DNA of 64,000 bases from an uncultured Lachnospiraceae bacterium (lineage in GTDB: Bacteria > Bacillota > Clostridia > Lachnospirales > Lachnospiraceae): positions 1 to 64,000 of the forward strand of contig CACXFM010000124.1 in assembly GCA_902766955.1 (NCBI GenBank), in the 5' to 3' direction. Under the pieces are notes generated by a model that worked only from the letters and a program-made list of their open reading frames with translations, did not search any database and was not told the origin of the DNA. Positions 26,841 through 35,558 of the stretch are shown in pieces. The translations under genes and the position numbers were made by a program. The number at the start of each line of letters is the position of its first letter. The first letter of the stretch is position 1.

Positions 26841-27899
26841 TTATGTGAGCCAGTTCATCAGTTCTTCCCTGAGCGCACCAAGCAGCTGGTCCTCCGGCAC
26901 CTTCCGGATAATTTCTCCGTGACGGAAGATCAGGCCTTCCTTCCTGCCTCCGGCCACGCCGATGTCCGCCTCGCGCGCTTCCCCGGGGCCGTTCACCACG
27001 CACCCCATCACGGCGACCTTCAGGTCAAGCGGAATATCCTGCACCATCTTTTCGACCTGATTCGCCAGACTGATCAGATCGATATCGGTTCTCCCGCATG
27101 TGGGACAGGACACCACCTCGATTCCGCCGCGCCGGAGGCCCAGCGTCCTCAGGATGAGCTTGGCCGCTCTGACCTCGTCGAGCGGATCCGACGTCAGGGA
27201 GACGCGAATCGTATCCCCGTAGCCCTCATGGAGCAGGATTCCGAGGCCCACGGATGATTTCACGTTTCCGGAGAAGACGGTTCCCGCTTCCGTGATGCCG
27301 ATATGAAGCGGATAAGGCGTCTGCCGGGCGATCAGTTCGTGGGCCTCCACGCACATCATGACGTCGGAAGACTTGATGCTGACCACGATTCTGTCATAAT
27401 CAAAGTCCTCGATCATGTGGACTTTGTCAACGGCGCTCTCGACAAGCCCCCGGGCCGTCACATGTCCGCCGTATTTTTCAATCAGTTCCTTTTCCAGCGA
27501 TCCCGAATTGACGCCCACACGGATCGGTATGTTCCGCATCCTGGCGGCGTTCACCACTTCGCGGATCCGCTCCGGACCGCCTATATTGCCGGGATTGATC
27601 CTGATTTTATCCGCACCGTTCTCAATCGATGCGATGGCAAGCCGGTAATCAAAATGAATATCCGCCACAACCGGAATGTGGACACGGCTGATGATCGTCT
27701 TCAGCGCTTCCGCCGCCTCCATGGTCGGCACCGTACAGCGGATAATGTCGCAGCCCGCCTCCTCGAGAGCCAGAATCTGCGCGACAGTGGCCTCCACGTT
27801 CTCCGTCCGGGTATTGGTCATGGACTGGATTGCAATCGGGTTGCCCCCGCCGATCGTCCTGCTGCCGATCCGGATCTCCTTCGTATGCTCTCTGTGCAT
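26841..27899 (-). CDS. ispG: 4-hydroxy-3-methylbut-2-enyl diphosphate synthase
   Basis: 352 residues of the short bacterial form. The TIM-barrel start (IGGGNPIAIQSMTNTRTEN) and the C-terminal iron-sulfur domain with CPTC and GCVVNGPGEA, whose Cys residues hold a [4Fe-4S] cluster, are present. It makes HMBPP in the non-mevalonate isoprenoid pathway. Its ATG directly follows the folA stop codon (TAAATG), so the two are translationally coupled. Confidence 0.97.
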   Translation of the reverse strand: MHREHTKEIRIGSRTIGGGNPIAIQSMTNTRTENVEATVAQILALEEAGCDIIRCTVPTMEAAEALKTIISRVHIPVVADIHFDYRLAIASIENGADKIRINPGNIGGPERIREVVNAARMRNIPIRVGVNSGSLEKELIEKYGGHVTARGLVESAVDKVHMIEDFDYDRIVVSIKSSDVMMCVEAHELIARQTPYPLHIGITEAGTVFSGNVKSSVGLGILLHEGYGDTIRVSLTSDPLDEVRAAKLILRTLGLRRGGIEVVSCPTCGRTDIDLISLANQVEKMVQDIPLDLKVAVMGCVVNGPGEAREADIGVAGGRKEGLIFRHGEIIRKVPEDQLLGALREELMNWLT

Positions 27900-28397
27900 T
27901 TAAACGTCTCTCCTTACATACAGGTCAAATTCATACACAAGATCGAAATATGTCTGCTCCTCGCTGCTGCGGACAAGCTCCCACGCGGGATCCGCATCGA
28001 GATTTGGAAACGCGGTATCCGCGTCAAACGCGTAATCGATCCTGGTGATATAGGCCTTCCTGCAGTAAGGAAGCATGGCCGCATAGATTTCACCGCCCCC
28101 GATCACGAATACGTCCTCATCCCGGAACTGCGCCGCACACTCCAGCGCCTCTTCGACGGAATGCACGATCTGTGCGCCCTCCGCCCGGTAATCCCGGTCC
28201 TTCGTCAGGACGATATTGGCCAGACGCCCTTTCAAGGGCTGCTTCCCGGGGAATGACTCCAGCGTCTTTCTGCCCATGATCAGAGCTTTGCCCGTCGTCA
28301 TCCTGCGGAAATAGTCCATGTCCGCAGGTATGGATGTCAAAAGCTTCCCGTTCTTTCCGATCGCCCAGTTCCGGTCCACCGCCGCAATTAAATTCAT
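27900..28397 (-). CDS. folA: Dihydrofolate reductase
   Basis: 165 residues. Starts with MNLIAAVDRNWAIGKNG; the NADPH-binding segment GKALIMGRKTLESFPG and the FVIGGGEIYAAML loop are classic. It reduces dihydrofolate, the product of the ThyA reaction, and thyA lies directly upstream, so the pair forms the usual thymidylate cycle. The catalytic acidic residue is Asp in the SIPADMDYF segment. Confidence 0.96.
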   Translation of the reverse strand: MNLIAAVDRNWAIGKNGKLLTSIPADMDYFRRMTTGKALIMGRKTLESFPGKQPLKGRLANIVLTKDRDYRAEGAQIVHSVEEALECAAQFRDEDVFVIGGGEIYAAMLPYCRKAYITRIDYAFDADTAFPNLDADPAWELVRSSEEQTYFDLVYEFDLYVRRDV

Positions 28398-28438
28398 AAT
28401 TCCCCCGTTATTAAGGGACGGCTTAAAGCGCCGCCCGT

Positions 28439-29287
28439 TCAGACAGCCACGGGTATATGCTTCACCTGCGGCCCGTGCCTGTAGTCTTCCACAATCAGAT
28501 CATCCGTCGTAAATGCATAGAAATCCGTCACATCCGGATTCAGGGACACCTTCGGCGCCGGATAGGTCTCTCTCGTAATCAGTTCCTCGATGATCGGAAT
28601 ATGCCGGTCATAGATATGGGCATCCGCGATCATATGCACGAGCTGTCCCGGAATCATGCCGGACACCTGCGCAAACATCATGAGCAGAATCGCATACTGG
28701 GCCACATTCCAGTTATTCGCCGTCAGCACATCCTGTGAGCGCTGCGTGAGCACGGCATTCAGGGTCAGACGGTCGTCTCCCGGATGCTGGGTGACGTTAA
28801 ACGTCACGGACCACGCACATGGATAGAGCCCCATCTCGCTCAGATCGTGGTGGTTGTAGAGAGAAGTCAGAATCCGCCGGCTGAAGGGATTATGCTTCAG
28901 GTCATAGAGAACCCTGTCCGTCTGGTCGAACATCCCCTCTTTGTATTGGTGCCTGACACCCATCTGATAGCCGTAAGCCTTGCCGATCGTTCCCTCTTCA
29001 TCGGCCCAGCTGTCCCAGATATGGGAGTGGAGATCCGCGATCCGGTTCGATTTTTTCTGCCAGATCCACAGGATCTCATCCATCGCGTTTTTCAGCGGCG
29101 TCCTGCGGAGCGTCAGCGCCGGAAACTCCCGGCGCAGATCATAGCGGCTGCAGATGCCGAACTGCTTCACGGTATATGCGGGCGATCCGTCCTCCCAGTG
29201 AGGCCTCACCTTCTCGCCCCGCGTGTCGGTGCCGTTATCAAGAATGTCCCGGCACATGTCGATGAACACCTGGTCAGCGTAGCTCAT
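28439..29287 (-). CDS. thyA: Thymidylate synthase
   Basis: 282 residues. The catalytic Cys157 lies in YPCAWSVTFNV; the folate and dUMP-binding segments RSQDVLTANNWN and HIYDRH are present, with the arginine-containing FSRRI loop. It methylates dUMP with methylene-tetrahydrofolate. It overlaps the end of malQ by 14 bases and is followed by folA. Confidence 0.97.
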   Translation of the reverse strand: MSYADQVFIDMCRDILDNGTDTRGEKVRPHWEDGSPAYTVKQFGICSRYDLRREFPALTLRRTPLKNAMDEILWIWQKKSNRIADLHSHIWDSWADEEGTIGKAYGYQMGVRHQYKEGMFDQTDRVLYDLKHNPFSRRILTSLYNHHDLSEMGLYPCAWSVTFNVTQHPGDDRLTLNAVLTQRSQDVLTANNWNVAQYAILLMMFAQVSGMIPGQLVHMIADAHIYDRHIPIIEELITRETYPAPKVSLNPDVTDFYAFTTDDLIVEDYRHGPQVKHIPVAV

Positions 29288-30896
29288 CTTCCGTCTCCTG
29301 CCCTTCTGGCGTCGTTGCTTCTTTCGTTTCTGCTGCTGTTTCTTCTGCCGTTTCCTCTGCTGTTTCTTCCGCTGTTTCTTCTGCCGGTTCTTCCTCTGCG
29401 GGTTCCTGATACAGTCTTCCGTAGAGCTTCGTCATCGCATAGATGCTGTCCGCCAGTTCATCCGTGAGGAAATGGGGCGTCACGCGCCACTGCCAGTTGT
29501 CGGAACCGACGGCGGGGCAGTTGATTCTCGCCTCATTTCCCTTCACCAGGAAATCCTGGATGGGAACAATACAGAGATCCGCCACGGAGCGGAATGCCTC
29601 GCGGATAAAATCCCACGTGAACTGGCCGTAATCCGTGTAGATCGAATTGATATACCGGCGGACGAAATCGCGGTCATGATCGCTCAGGCTTTCGATCCAG
29701 CCCCTCGTCGTCATATTGTCGTGCGTCCCAGTGTAGACGACGCAGTTTGTGATATGGTGATAGGGCAGGTAAAGGCTCGACTCGCTCTCATCGAAGGCGA
29801 ACTGCAGCACCTTCATGCCCGGGAATCCGGACTCGGCCAGCAGTTCCCTCACGGAAGGCGTAATATAGCCCAGGTCCTCCGCGATAATATGCACATCGCC
29901 GAGTTTCTCCCTCACTGTGCGGAAGAGATCCATCCCCGGACCCTTCTCCCATTCGCCGAACTCCGCGGTCTCATCGCCGTAGGGCACTGCATAGTACTCG
30001 TCAAATCCCCTGAAGTGGTCGATCCGGATGACGTCATAAAACTCCAGACACCTCTCAATCCGTCTCACCCACCAGTGATAGCAGTGCTTTTTCAGGTAAG
30101 CCCAGTTATAAATCGGATTGCCCCAGAGCTGACCGGTAGCTGAAAAGGCATCGGGCGGACAGCCCGCAACCTTCAGGGGCACATTGTCCTCGTCAAACTC
30201 AAACATCTCGGGATGAGCCCAGGTATCGGCGCTGTCAAAGGCCACATAAATCGGAATATCGCCGATGATCCTGATCCCCTTGGAAGCCGCATACTCATGC
30301 ACCTTCTTCCACTGCTTCATGAACTCATACTGCTGGAAGCGGAAGAAATCCACGGTTTCCCCGATCACCTCCTCGGCGACCGCGAGCGCGCTCCTCTCCC
30401 TGTTGCGGTAAGGCAGGTCCCATTCGTTCCAGGCCTTTCCGCCGTTCTCTTCCTTGAGAGCCATAAACATGCAGTAGTCTTCCAGCCAGTCCTTCTCCTT
30501 CTTGCAGAAGGCGAGGAACTCCTTCTGTTCGCTGCCGCTTTCTTTGAAGCGTCTGTATGCCTTTTTCAGCACGCGGAACCGTCCCTCATAGAGAGCGCCG
30601 TAATCCACATATTCCGGATTCGATCCCCAGTATACCTCTTTGCATTCCTCTTCCGTCAGAAGTCCTTCCTCCACCAGCTGGTCCAGTGAAATGAAGTAGG
30701 GGTTTCCGGCAAAGGTGGAAAAACTCTGGTAGGGAGAATCGCCGTATCCGGTCGGTCCGAACGGCAGAACCTGCCAAAAGCTCTGCCCCGCTTTTTCCAG
30801 AAAATCCACGAATTCAAACGCTTCCTTTGAGAAGCCGCCGATTCCGTATCTGGTTGGCAGTGATGAAACAGGGTATAAAATTCCGCTAGCACGCAT
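29274..30896 (-). CDS. malQ: 4-alpha-glucanotransferase with an acidic repeat tail
   Basis: 540 residues. The GH77 motifs are present: FGPTGYGDSPYQ near the start, then RIDHFRGFDEYYAVP with the nucleophile Asp, HIIAEDLGYITP with the acid Glu and YTGTHDNMTTRGW. It transfers glucan chains in glycogen and maltodextrin metabolism. The family normally ends near residue 500; here about 38 extra residues are repeats of the type EET-A (EETAEETAEETAEETAAET) and then acidic. The tail is encoded by near-perfect 12-base repeats at about 29310-29400. thyA starts inside its last codons. Confidence 0.95.
   Translation of the reverse strand: MRASGILYPVSSLPTRYGIGGFSKEAFEFVDFLEKAGQSFWQVLPFGPTGYGDSPYQSFSTFAGNPYFISLDQLVEEGLLTEEECKEVYWGSNPEYVDYGALYEGRFRVLKKAYRRFKESGSEQKEFLAFCKKEKDWLEDYCMFMALKEENGGKAWNEWDLPYRNRERSALAVAEEVIGETVDFFRFQQYEFMKQWKKVHEYAASKGIRIIGDIPIYVAFDSADTWAHPEMFEFDEDNVPLKVAGCPPDAFSATGQLWGNPIYNWAYLKKHCYHWWVRRIERCLEFYDVIRIDHFRGFDEYYAVPYGDETAEFGEWEKGPGMDLFRTVREKLGDVHIIAEDLGYITPSVRELLAESGFPGMKVLQFAFDESESSLYLPYHHITNCVVYTGTHDNMTTRGWIESLSDHDRDFVRRYINSIYTDYGQFTWDFIREAFRSVADLCIVPIQDFLVKGNEARINCPAVGSDNWQWRVTPHFLTDELADSIYAMTKLYGRLYQEPAEEEPAEETAEETAEETAEETAAETKEATTPEGQETEDELR
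29310..29403. repeat. Tandem 12-base repeats coding for the MalQ tail
   Basis: Plus strand units close to TGCTGTTTCTTC recur with small changes (TGCCGTTTCCTC, CGCTGTTTCTTC). They code for A-E-E-T units on the minus strand. Copy number could vary by slippage. Confidence 0.75.
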
Positions 30897-30909
30897 ATAT
30901 ATTCACTCC

Positions 30910-32838
30910 TTACTCATCCGGCAGCTCGTCATCCTCTGCCGTGGCAATGTGCTGATTATCATTCTCTTCCAGTACTGATTCCAGGAATGTGTGTCCGGGA
31001 AGATTTCTGAAAACCCCTTCCGGCCCCAGATTATAGCTGGCGCCGTCCTTGAACTTGATCACGAACTGATATTTAATCTCGGGATATCCGTCCAGATCCT
31101 TCAGCGGGTCAAAGGTCGTGTAGTATCCGCCGTCTCCCAGCGGCTTGGTCTGAATCCAGCGGCGGATCATCTGGCCGCCCCTCTCCACCCAGATTTTCAG
31201 GCGGATATATTTATAGGGCTCATCCGGGGGCAGATCAAACGGATCCGTCGACACGGAGATCCATCCGTGTGTCAGATCATATGTCTCGGACCGGATCCTG
31301 ACGCTGCCGTACTTTTCGACTTTCGCCTGGGTCACGGGATCCAGCTGTTCCATCTTTTCGATGAAATCCGTCTTCTTTGACACCTCCGATCTCACCTTGT
31401 CGGCCCCGTAGGTCTCAAGAAGCGTCTTCTCCTTCGAGAACAGGTTCGTGCCGAGGCCGAGCCTGTCTCCTTCGATCTTCACGCCCATGGCCGCCAGCGT
31501 CGTCGGGAAGTTGTCAAACGTGGAGAACTCCCTGGACGTGTCCGGCTCGCTCCGCTCCGCCGCGGAATTGATATAGCAGGTATAGGTGCGTCTGGAGTAA
31601 TCGTCCGGCACGGATTTGCAGTAGTCCGCATCCATGGTCGGATGGTCGCCCGTCAGCATGATCGTCGTGTTCTCATAGAAATCCTGTTCTTTGACCCAGT
31701 CAATGAACTCCGACACCTGTCTGCTCGAGCAGGCAAACACGTTCGAATACTGTTCGTCATATTCATCGCCGCAGAGTCTGCAGATATAACCGTCCGTGAA
31801 GTGTGTATCCACCGTCAGAAGCGTCAGGTTGAAGGGACGGCCGTCCTCCGCCAGCTCGGTCAGGGCATCGCGGGCCATCTGGAACGTGATCTCGTCCTCC
31901 ATGCCCCACCATACCTTATAGTCCTCCGGGATAATCCCCTGCTCCTTCGCATAGACATAATCCCTGATCTCAAAATCGCCGTGTTCCGTAAAATACAGCC
32001 TGCGGCCGCCGAATGTCGCATCCGATCCAAGCACGAACATCTGGCGGTATCCTTCGTCCTGCAGAATATCTCCCATCGTTCTGATCTGCGGGAAGAAGCT
32101 CGTCATGGCGGACATGGAATTCCTCTCGATATCCACGTTGAGGGGCAGTCCGGACGTCATGCCGAACATGGCCCCGATCGTCCAGGTCGTGCCCGGCAGG
32201 GAAAGTCCGCCGTTCAGTATTCCTTTCTGTCCCGAAAACGACTCGTTTTCCGCTGCAAGTCCGGTGAGCTCCGGAATGACATCCTTTTCAAAAGCGCCGC
32301 CGTGTTCTTTGTCCGTGAACGTGACTTCCATGGACTCGAGATAGATCTGAATCAGATTCCTTTTCCTGGAAGGGAATTCCAGATCAGTCTTCTTGGGGTC
32401 AGCATATTCCTTTTCGATAAAGTCAGAGGTCGTCGAGCGGTTGACCACATATTCGGTCAGTCCGACTCTCGATCCGAACCAGACAACCGCGGCCACCAGC
32501 ACGGCCAGCGAGCCGATCGCGCCGAATACGGCTATATGATGATAAAAACTGAGGCGCCTGAACCTGACAAGCACTGCAATTGCGCATCCGCAGGCCGCAA
32601 GGGCGGGAACAACGCACCGGAGAATAAAATCCTCGATCATCCCGTTGCCGGTTCCCTCAAGCGGCGCGGTCAGCTCAAATACGATTTCCTCCATCGTCAG
32701 ACCGCCCCACTGGCTCAATGCCCAGTGCGCGGCCAGAACGGCCAGGACAGCTGCAAACAAAAGCACCGGGAACAGAATGGACAGTATGATTCGTCCCGCC
32801 CGGCTCATTTCCTTAACTTCTTTTTTCTCTTCTTTCAC
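30910..32838 (-). CDS. LTA-synthase-like membrane sulfatase (phosphoglycerol transferase type)
   Basis: 642 residues from a GTG at 32838 (an ATG at 32808 is possible). Three membrane helices (about 14-38, 68-88, 101-121) precede an extracellular sulfatase-fold domain. Its marks are the metal-ligand Glu in LESMEVTF, the Thr nucleophile in SLPGTTWTIG, DTHFTD and TGDHPTMD. Relatives polymerise glycerol phosphate from phosphatidylglycerol (LtaS) or decorate glycans (MdoB/OpgB); LtaS itself has five helices, so this is closer to a transferase that decorates. A beta-rich C-terminal part (530-620) is extra. It is the first gene of the block running to 16759. Confidence 0.85.
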   Translation of the reverse strand: MKEEKKEVKEMSRAGRIILSILFPVLLFAAVLAVLAAHWALSQWGGLTMEEIVFELTAPLEGTGNGMIEDFILRCVVPALAACGCAIAVLVRFRRLSFYHHIAVFGAIGSLAVLVAAVVWFGSRVGLTEYVVNRSTTSDFIEKEYADPKKTDLEFPSRKRNLIQIYLESMEVTFTDKEHGGAFEKDVIPELTGLAAENESFSGQKGILNGGLSLPGTTWTIGAMFGMTSGLPLNVDIERNSMSAMTSFFPQIRTMGDILQDEGYRQMFVLGSDATFGGRRLYFTEHGDFEIRDYVYAKEQGIIPEDYKVWWGMEDEITFQMARDALTELAEDGRPFNLTLLTVDTHFTDGYICRLCGDEYDEQYSNVFACSSRQVSEFIDWVKEQDFYENTTIMLTGDHPTMDADYCKSVPDDYSRRTYTCYINSAAERSEPDTSREFSTFDNFPTTLAAMGVKIEGDRLGLGTNLFSKEKTLLETYGADKVRSEVSKKTDFIEKMEQLDPVTQAKVEKYGSVRIRSETYDLTHGWISVSTDPFDLPPDEPYKYIRLKIWVERGGQMIRRWIQTKPLGDGGYYTTFDPLKDLDGYPEIKYQFVIKFKDGASYNLGPEGVFRNLPGHTFLESVLEENDNQHIATAEDDELPDE

Positions 32839-32890
32839 CAGTTACACCTGCTTCTCAAAATCTGACTGCTTATATAACTCAAACTGGTTC

Positions 32891-32920
32891 ATTATAACAC
32901 AAACCAGCGGCAGCTGTCCT
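32891..32920 (-). promoter_or_regulatory. Predicted promoter of the 16-kb block
   Basis: Minus strand: AGGACA, 18 bases, TATAAT, with an extended -10 (TGTTATAAT). It sits about 50 bases before the sulfatase gene, after the lon terminator. The weak -35 makes the extended -10 important. Confidence 0.55.
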
Positions 32921-32962
32921 TTATTATCCTTCATAAAGGGCCGACTTTCAAGCACCACAATA

Positions 32963-32994
32963 ATGTCCGGCACCATTTTCACGGTGCCGGACAT
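32963..32994 (-). terminator. Hairpin terminator of lon
   Basis: A perfect 12-pair stem (ATGTCCGGCACC with GGTGCCGGACAT, eight-base loop) lies directly after the lon stop. The following sequence TATTG is only mildly T-rich, so efficiency is uncertain. Confidence 0.6.
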
Positions 32995-32995
32995 A

Positions 32996-35362
32996 TCAGA
33001 CAGAGACTGCAAACGGTTTCGTCTTCTTTTCCGGAAGGCTGATATGGAGCGCCTCACGGATCACATCCTTCACTTCCGCGACCGGAACAATCTCGAGCTT
33101 CGCTTTGATTTCTTCCGGGACATCCTCCAGATCCCGGACATTCTCGGCGGGAATGAGAACCCTCCGGATGCCGGATCTCTCAGCCGCCATCAGTTTCTCC
33201 GGCAGCCCGCCGATCGGAAGCACATGTCCGCGCAGGGAAATCTCGCCGGTCATGGCGAGCGTCGGATCCACGGGAATATCCATGACGAGAGACGTCACGG
33301 CCGTGAACATGGTGATGCCGGCACTCGGTCCGTCCTTGGGAACCGCGCCCTCCGGAATATGGATGTGAATATCCCTCTCCGAGAAATCCAGATCGCTGGC
33401 GAGAAACAGGCTTTTCACGAGCGAGACGGCCGTCTCCGCCGATTCCTTCATCACATCACCGATCTGGCCGGTGAGATGAATCTGCCCGGTCCCCTTCATG
33501 GCAACGCTTTCCACAAACAGGATTTCCCCTCCGGCCTGCGTCCACGCGAGTCCGGTCACGACGCCGGGAGGATTGGCCCCCGTGACTTTGTCATGGTTGA
33601 TCTTTTTGTGGCCGAGGAACTCCTCCACCCGCTCCTTCGTGACGACCACCTGCTCCGCCTCCCCGGCGCCTTCCTCAGCAGACGACTCGACAATCCGGAC
33701 CGCAGCCTTCCGGCACACCGTCAGCAGCTGCTTCTTGAGGCCGCGCACACCGGCTTCCATGGTATAATCCGCAATGATTTTCTTCAGGGCACCGTCGGTA
33801 AACCGCAGCTGTTTCCTGGTAAGTCCGGTCTCTTTGAGGGCCTGGGCAACCAGGTGATTCTTTGCTATATGGAAATGCTCGGTCGGCGTATACCCCGGCA
33901 GCTCGATCACTTCCATCCTGTCAAGAAGCGGTTTGGGGATGGTGTCCCACGTATTCGCCGTGCAGATGAACACGACATGGCTCAGGTCATAGGGAAGGTC
34001 CACATAATGGTCTTCAAAGGTGGAATTCTGTTCCGGGTCCAGCACCTCGAGCAGGGCGGCGGAAGGATCGCCGTCAAAGCTGGACTTGATCTTGTCCACT
34101 TCGTCGAGGACAATCACGGGGTTCATGACGCCGGAGCGCCGGATGCCCTCCATCAGCCTGCCGGGCATCGCGCCTATGTACGTTCTGCGGTGTCCGCGGA
34201 TCTCCGCCTCGTCCCGGATGCCTCCCAGGGAAATCCTCACATATTTCCTGCCCAGGGCTTCCGCCACGGACCGGCCCATACTGGTCTTGCCGGTTCCCGG
34301 AGCTCCCGTCAGAAGGAGAATGGTTCCTTTCTGTTTGGGGCCGTCCTCTCCTTCATGCAGAGACATCACGGCCAGATGCTGGAGGATTCTCTCCTTGACC
34401 TTTTTCAGGCCGTAGTGGTCCCTGTCCATAATCTTTCTGGCCTTCGCCAGATCAACGCGGTCGCTTTTCTCCACCTTCCAGGCCAGGGTCGTCACGAAAT
34501 CGAGATAATTATAGAGCGAATTATACTCTGCCCCGTTAGTCGGCTCCTGCCGGAACCTTCTCAGGACGCGCTCCACTTCCTTCCGCACGTCGGCGGGCAT
34601 CCCCGCCGCCTCAATCCGCTTCTCAAAGGTATCCTCTTCCTCCTCCGCGTCCGGTTCCATGGCCTTCAGCTCTTTCTCGAGAAGTCCGATCTGCTTATGG
34701 ATGGCGGCCTTTTTATAGGAGAGTCCCTCCGGATCGTCCGCGTTCGCGAGATCCACCTGCAGGTCAATCGTCCCCTTGAAGCGCCTCAGGGCTTCCGCCA
34801 CCCGGCTGCCTCTCTCCCGGAAGGAGTCCGTCTCGAGCAGCGCGTACTTCTCCTCCGGCGTCATCTCGAAAAACTGGCAGAAGACGGACGCGAATTCATT
34901 GACCGTCGTAATCTTCTTAATATATTCAATCGCGTAGTCTCCGCCGCGGATCATGGACGCGAGATTCGTCGTTGTCTCCTTCAGGGTATCGAGAAGCATC
35001 TTTTCGCCCTCGAAGGTCACATCCATGACCTCCCCGACCGTCTCAAACTCTCCTTCCATGATGCCGTTCTCATTCCGGATGGCATCCGCGCGCACCTTTT
35101 CTCTCGTTCTCGCGTGGACAAACGTCCCCATTGGCCCTTCGTTGATCTCGAGCACCTCGCAGGCGACGCCCAGTTCATAAAAATCTCCGGGAGCGATCTC
35201 CGTCCGCTCCCTTTCCTCTTTCAGGGGCATCAGGACCGCTCTGCCGCCGTCCGCCCTGATTCTCTCCTTCTCCCGGTCGGAGATTCCCTCCACGCTCAGC
35301 CGGTAATCCACGTCCGGCAGAAGAACTGTATTATAAAAAGCAAGGATCATTCCCGTACTCAC
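32996..35362 (-). CDS. lon: ATP-dependent protease Lon (LonA)
   Basis: 788 residues from a GTG at 35362 with GGAGG six bases upstream. It has the N-terminal substrate domain, a coiled part, the AAA+ domain with Walker A GAPGTGKT at 353-360 and VIVLDEVDKI, and the protease domain with Ser680 in PKDGPSAG and Lys723 in GLPEK, the standard 43-residue spacing of the Lon dyad. It degrades damaged and regulatory proteins. A promoter and a CIRCE operator lie upstream, so HrcA control is likely. Confidence 0.97.
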   Translation of the reverse strand: MSTGMILAFYNTVLLPDVDYRLSVEGISDREKERIRADGGRAVLMPLKEERERTEIAPGDFYELGVACEVLEINEGPMGTFVHARTREKVRADAIRNENGIMEGEFETVGEVMDVTFEGEKMLLDTLKETTTNLASMIRGGDYAIEYIKKITTVNEFASVFCQFFEMTPEEKYALLETDSFRERGSRVAEALRRFKGTIDLQVDLANADDPEGLSYKKAAIHKQIGLLEKELKAMEPDAEEEEDTFEKRIEAAGMPADVRKEVERVLRRFRQEPTNGAEYNSLYNYLDFVTTLAWKVEKSDRVDLAKARKIMDRDHYGLKKVKERILQHLAVMSLHEGEDGPKQKGTILLLTGAPGTGKTSMGRSVAEALGRKYVRISLGGIRDEAEIRGHRRTYIGAMPGRLMEGIRRSGVMNPVIVLDEVDKIKSSFDGDPSAALLEVLDPEQNSTFEDHYVDLPYDLSHVVFICTANTWDTIPKPLLDRMEVIELPGYTPTEHFHIAKNHLVAQALKETGLTRKQLRFTDGALKKIIADYTMEAGVRGLKKQLLTVCRKAAVRIVESSAEEGAGEAEQVVVTKERVEEFLGHKKINHDKVTGANPPGVVTGLAWTQAGGEILFVESVAMKGTGQIHLTGQIGDVMKESAETAVSLVKSLFLASDLDFSERDIHIHIPEGAVPKDGPSAGITMFTAVTSLVMDIPVDPTLAMTGEISLRGHVLPIGGLPEKLMAAERSGIRRVLIPAENVRDLEDVPEEIKAKLEIVPVAEVKDVIREALHISLPEKKTKPFAVSV

Positions 35363-35378
35363 AAAACACCTCCGCTTG

Positions 35379-35405
35379 TTAGCACTGTTTCAAATCGAGT
35401 GCTAA
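35379..35405. promoter_or_regulatory. CIRCE operator (HrcA site) in the lon leader
   Basis: TTAGCACTG, nine bases, GAGTGCTAA: the CIRCE inverted repeat with one mismatch in 18 arm positions. It lies between the lon -10 box and the Shine-Dalgarno, where HrcA represses heat-shock genes. Confidence 0.9.
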
Positions 35406-35416
35406 CATCTCTTGAA

Positions 35417-35444
35417 ATCATAACACGACCGGCGGAAATGTCAA
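35417..35444 (-). promoter_or_regulatory. Predicted sigma-A promoter of lon
   Basis: Minus strand: perfect TTGACA, 16 bases, TATGAT, just before the CIRCE element. Confidence 0.75.
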
Positions 35445-35461
35445 GACCCGTTATTCCGCAC

Positions 35462-35490
35462 TTGAAACTCTTGTCCCGAGAACGTATACT
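35462..35490 (+). promoter_or_regulatory. Predicted sigma-A promoter of the plus-strand polysaccharide operon
   Basis: TTGAAA, 17 bases, TATACT. Transcription would start near 35497, which disfavours the first in-frame ATG (35499) and favours the one at 35559. Confidence 0.65.
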
Positions 35491-35558
35491 TTTCAGTAAT
35501 GCACTATGATATGTACAGTATTTTTTGCCCGCATGAAAGGCCCGACGGAGATTTCCAG

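Noticed and set aside
29310..29403. CRISPR-like array
   Set aside because: The 12-base units are contiguous, without spacers, and are in frame with malQ.
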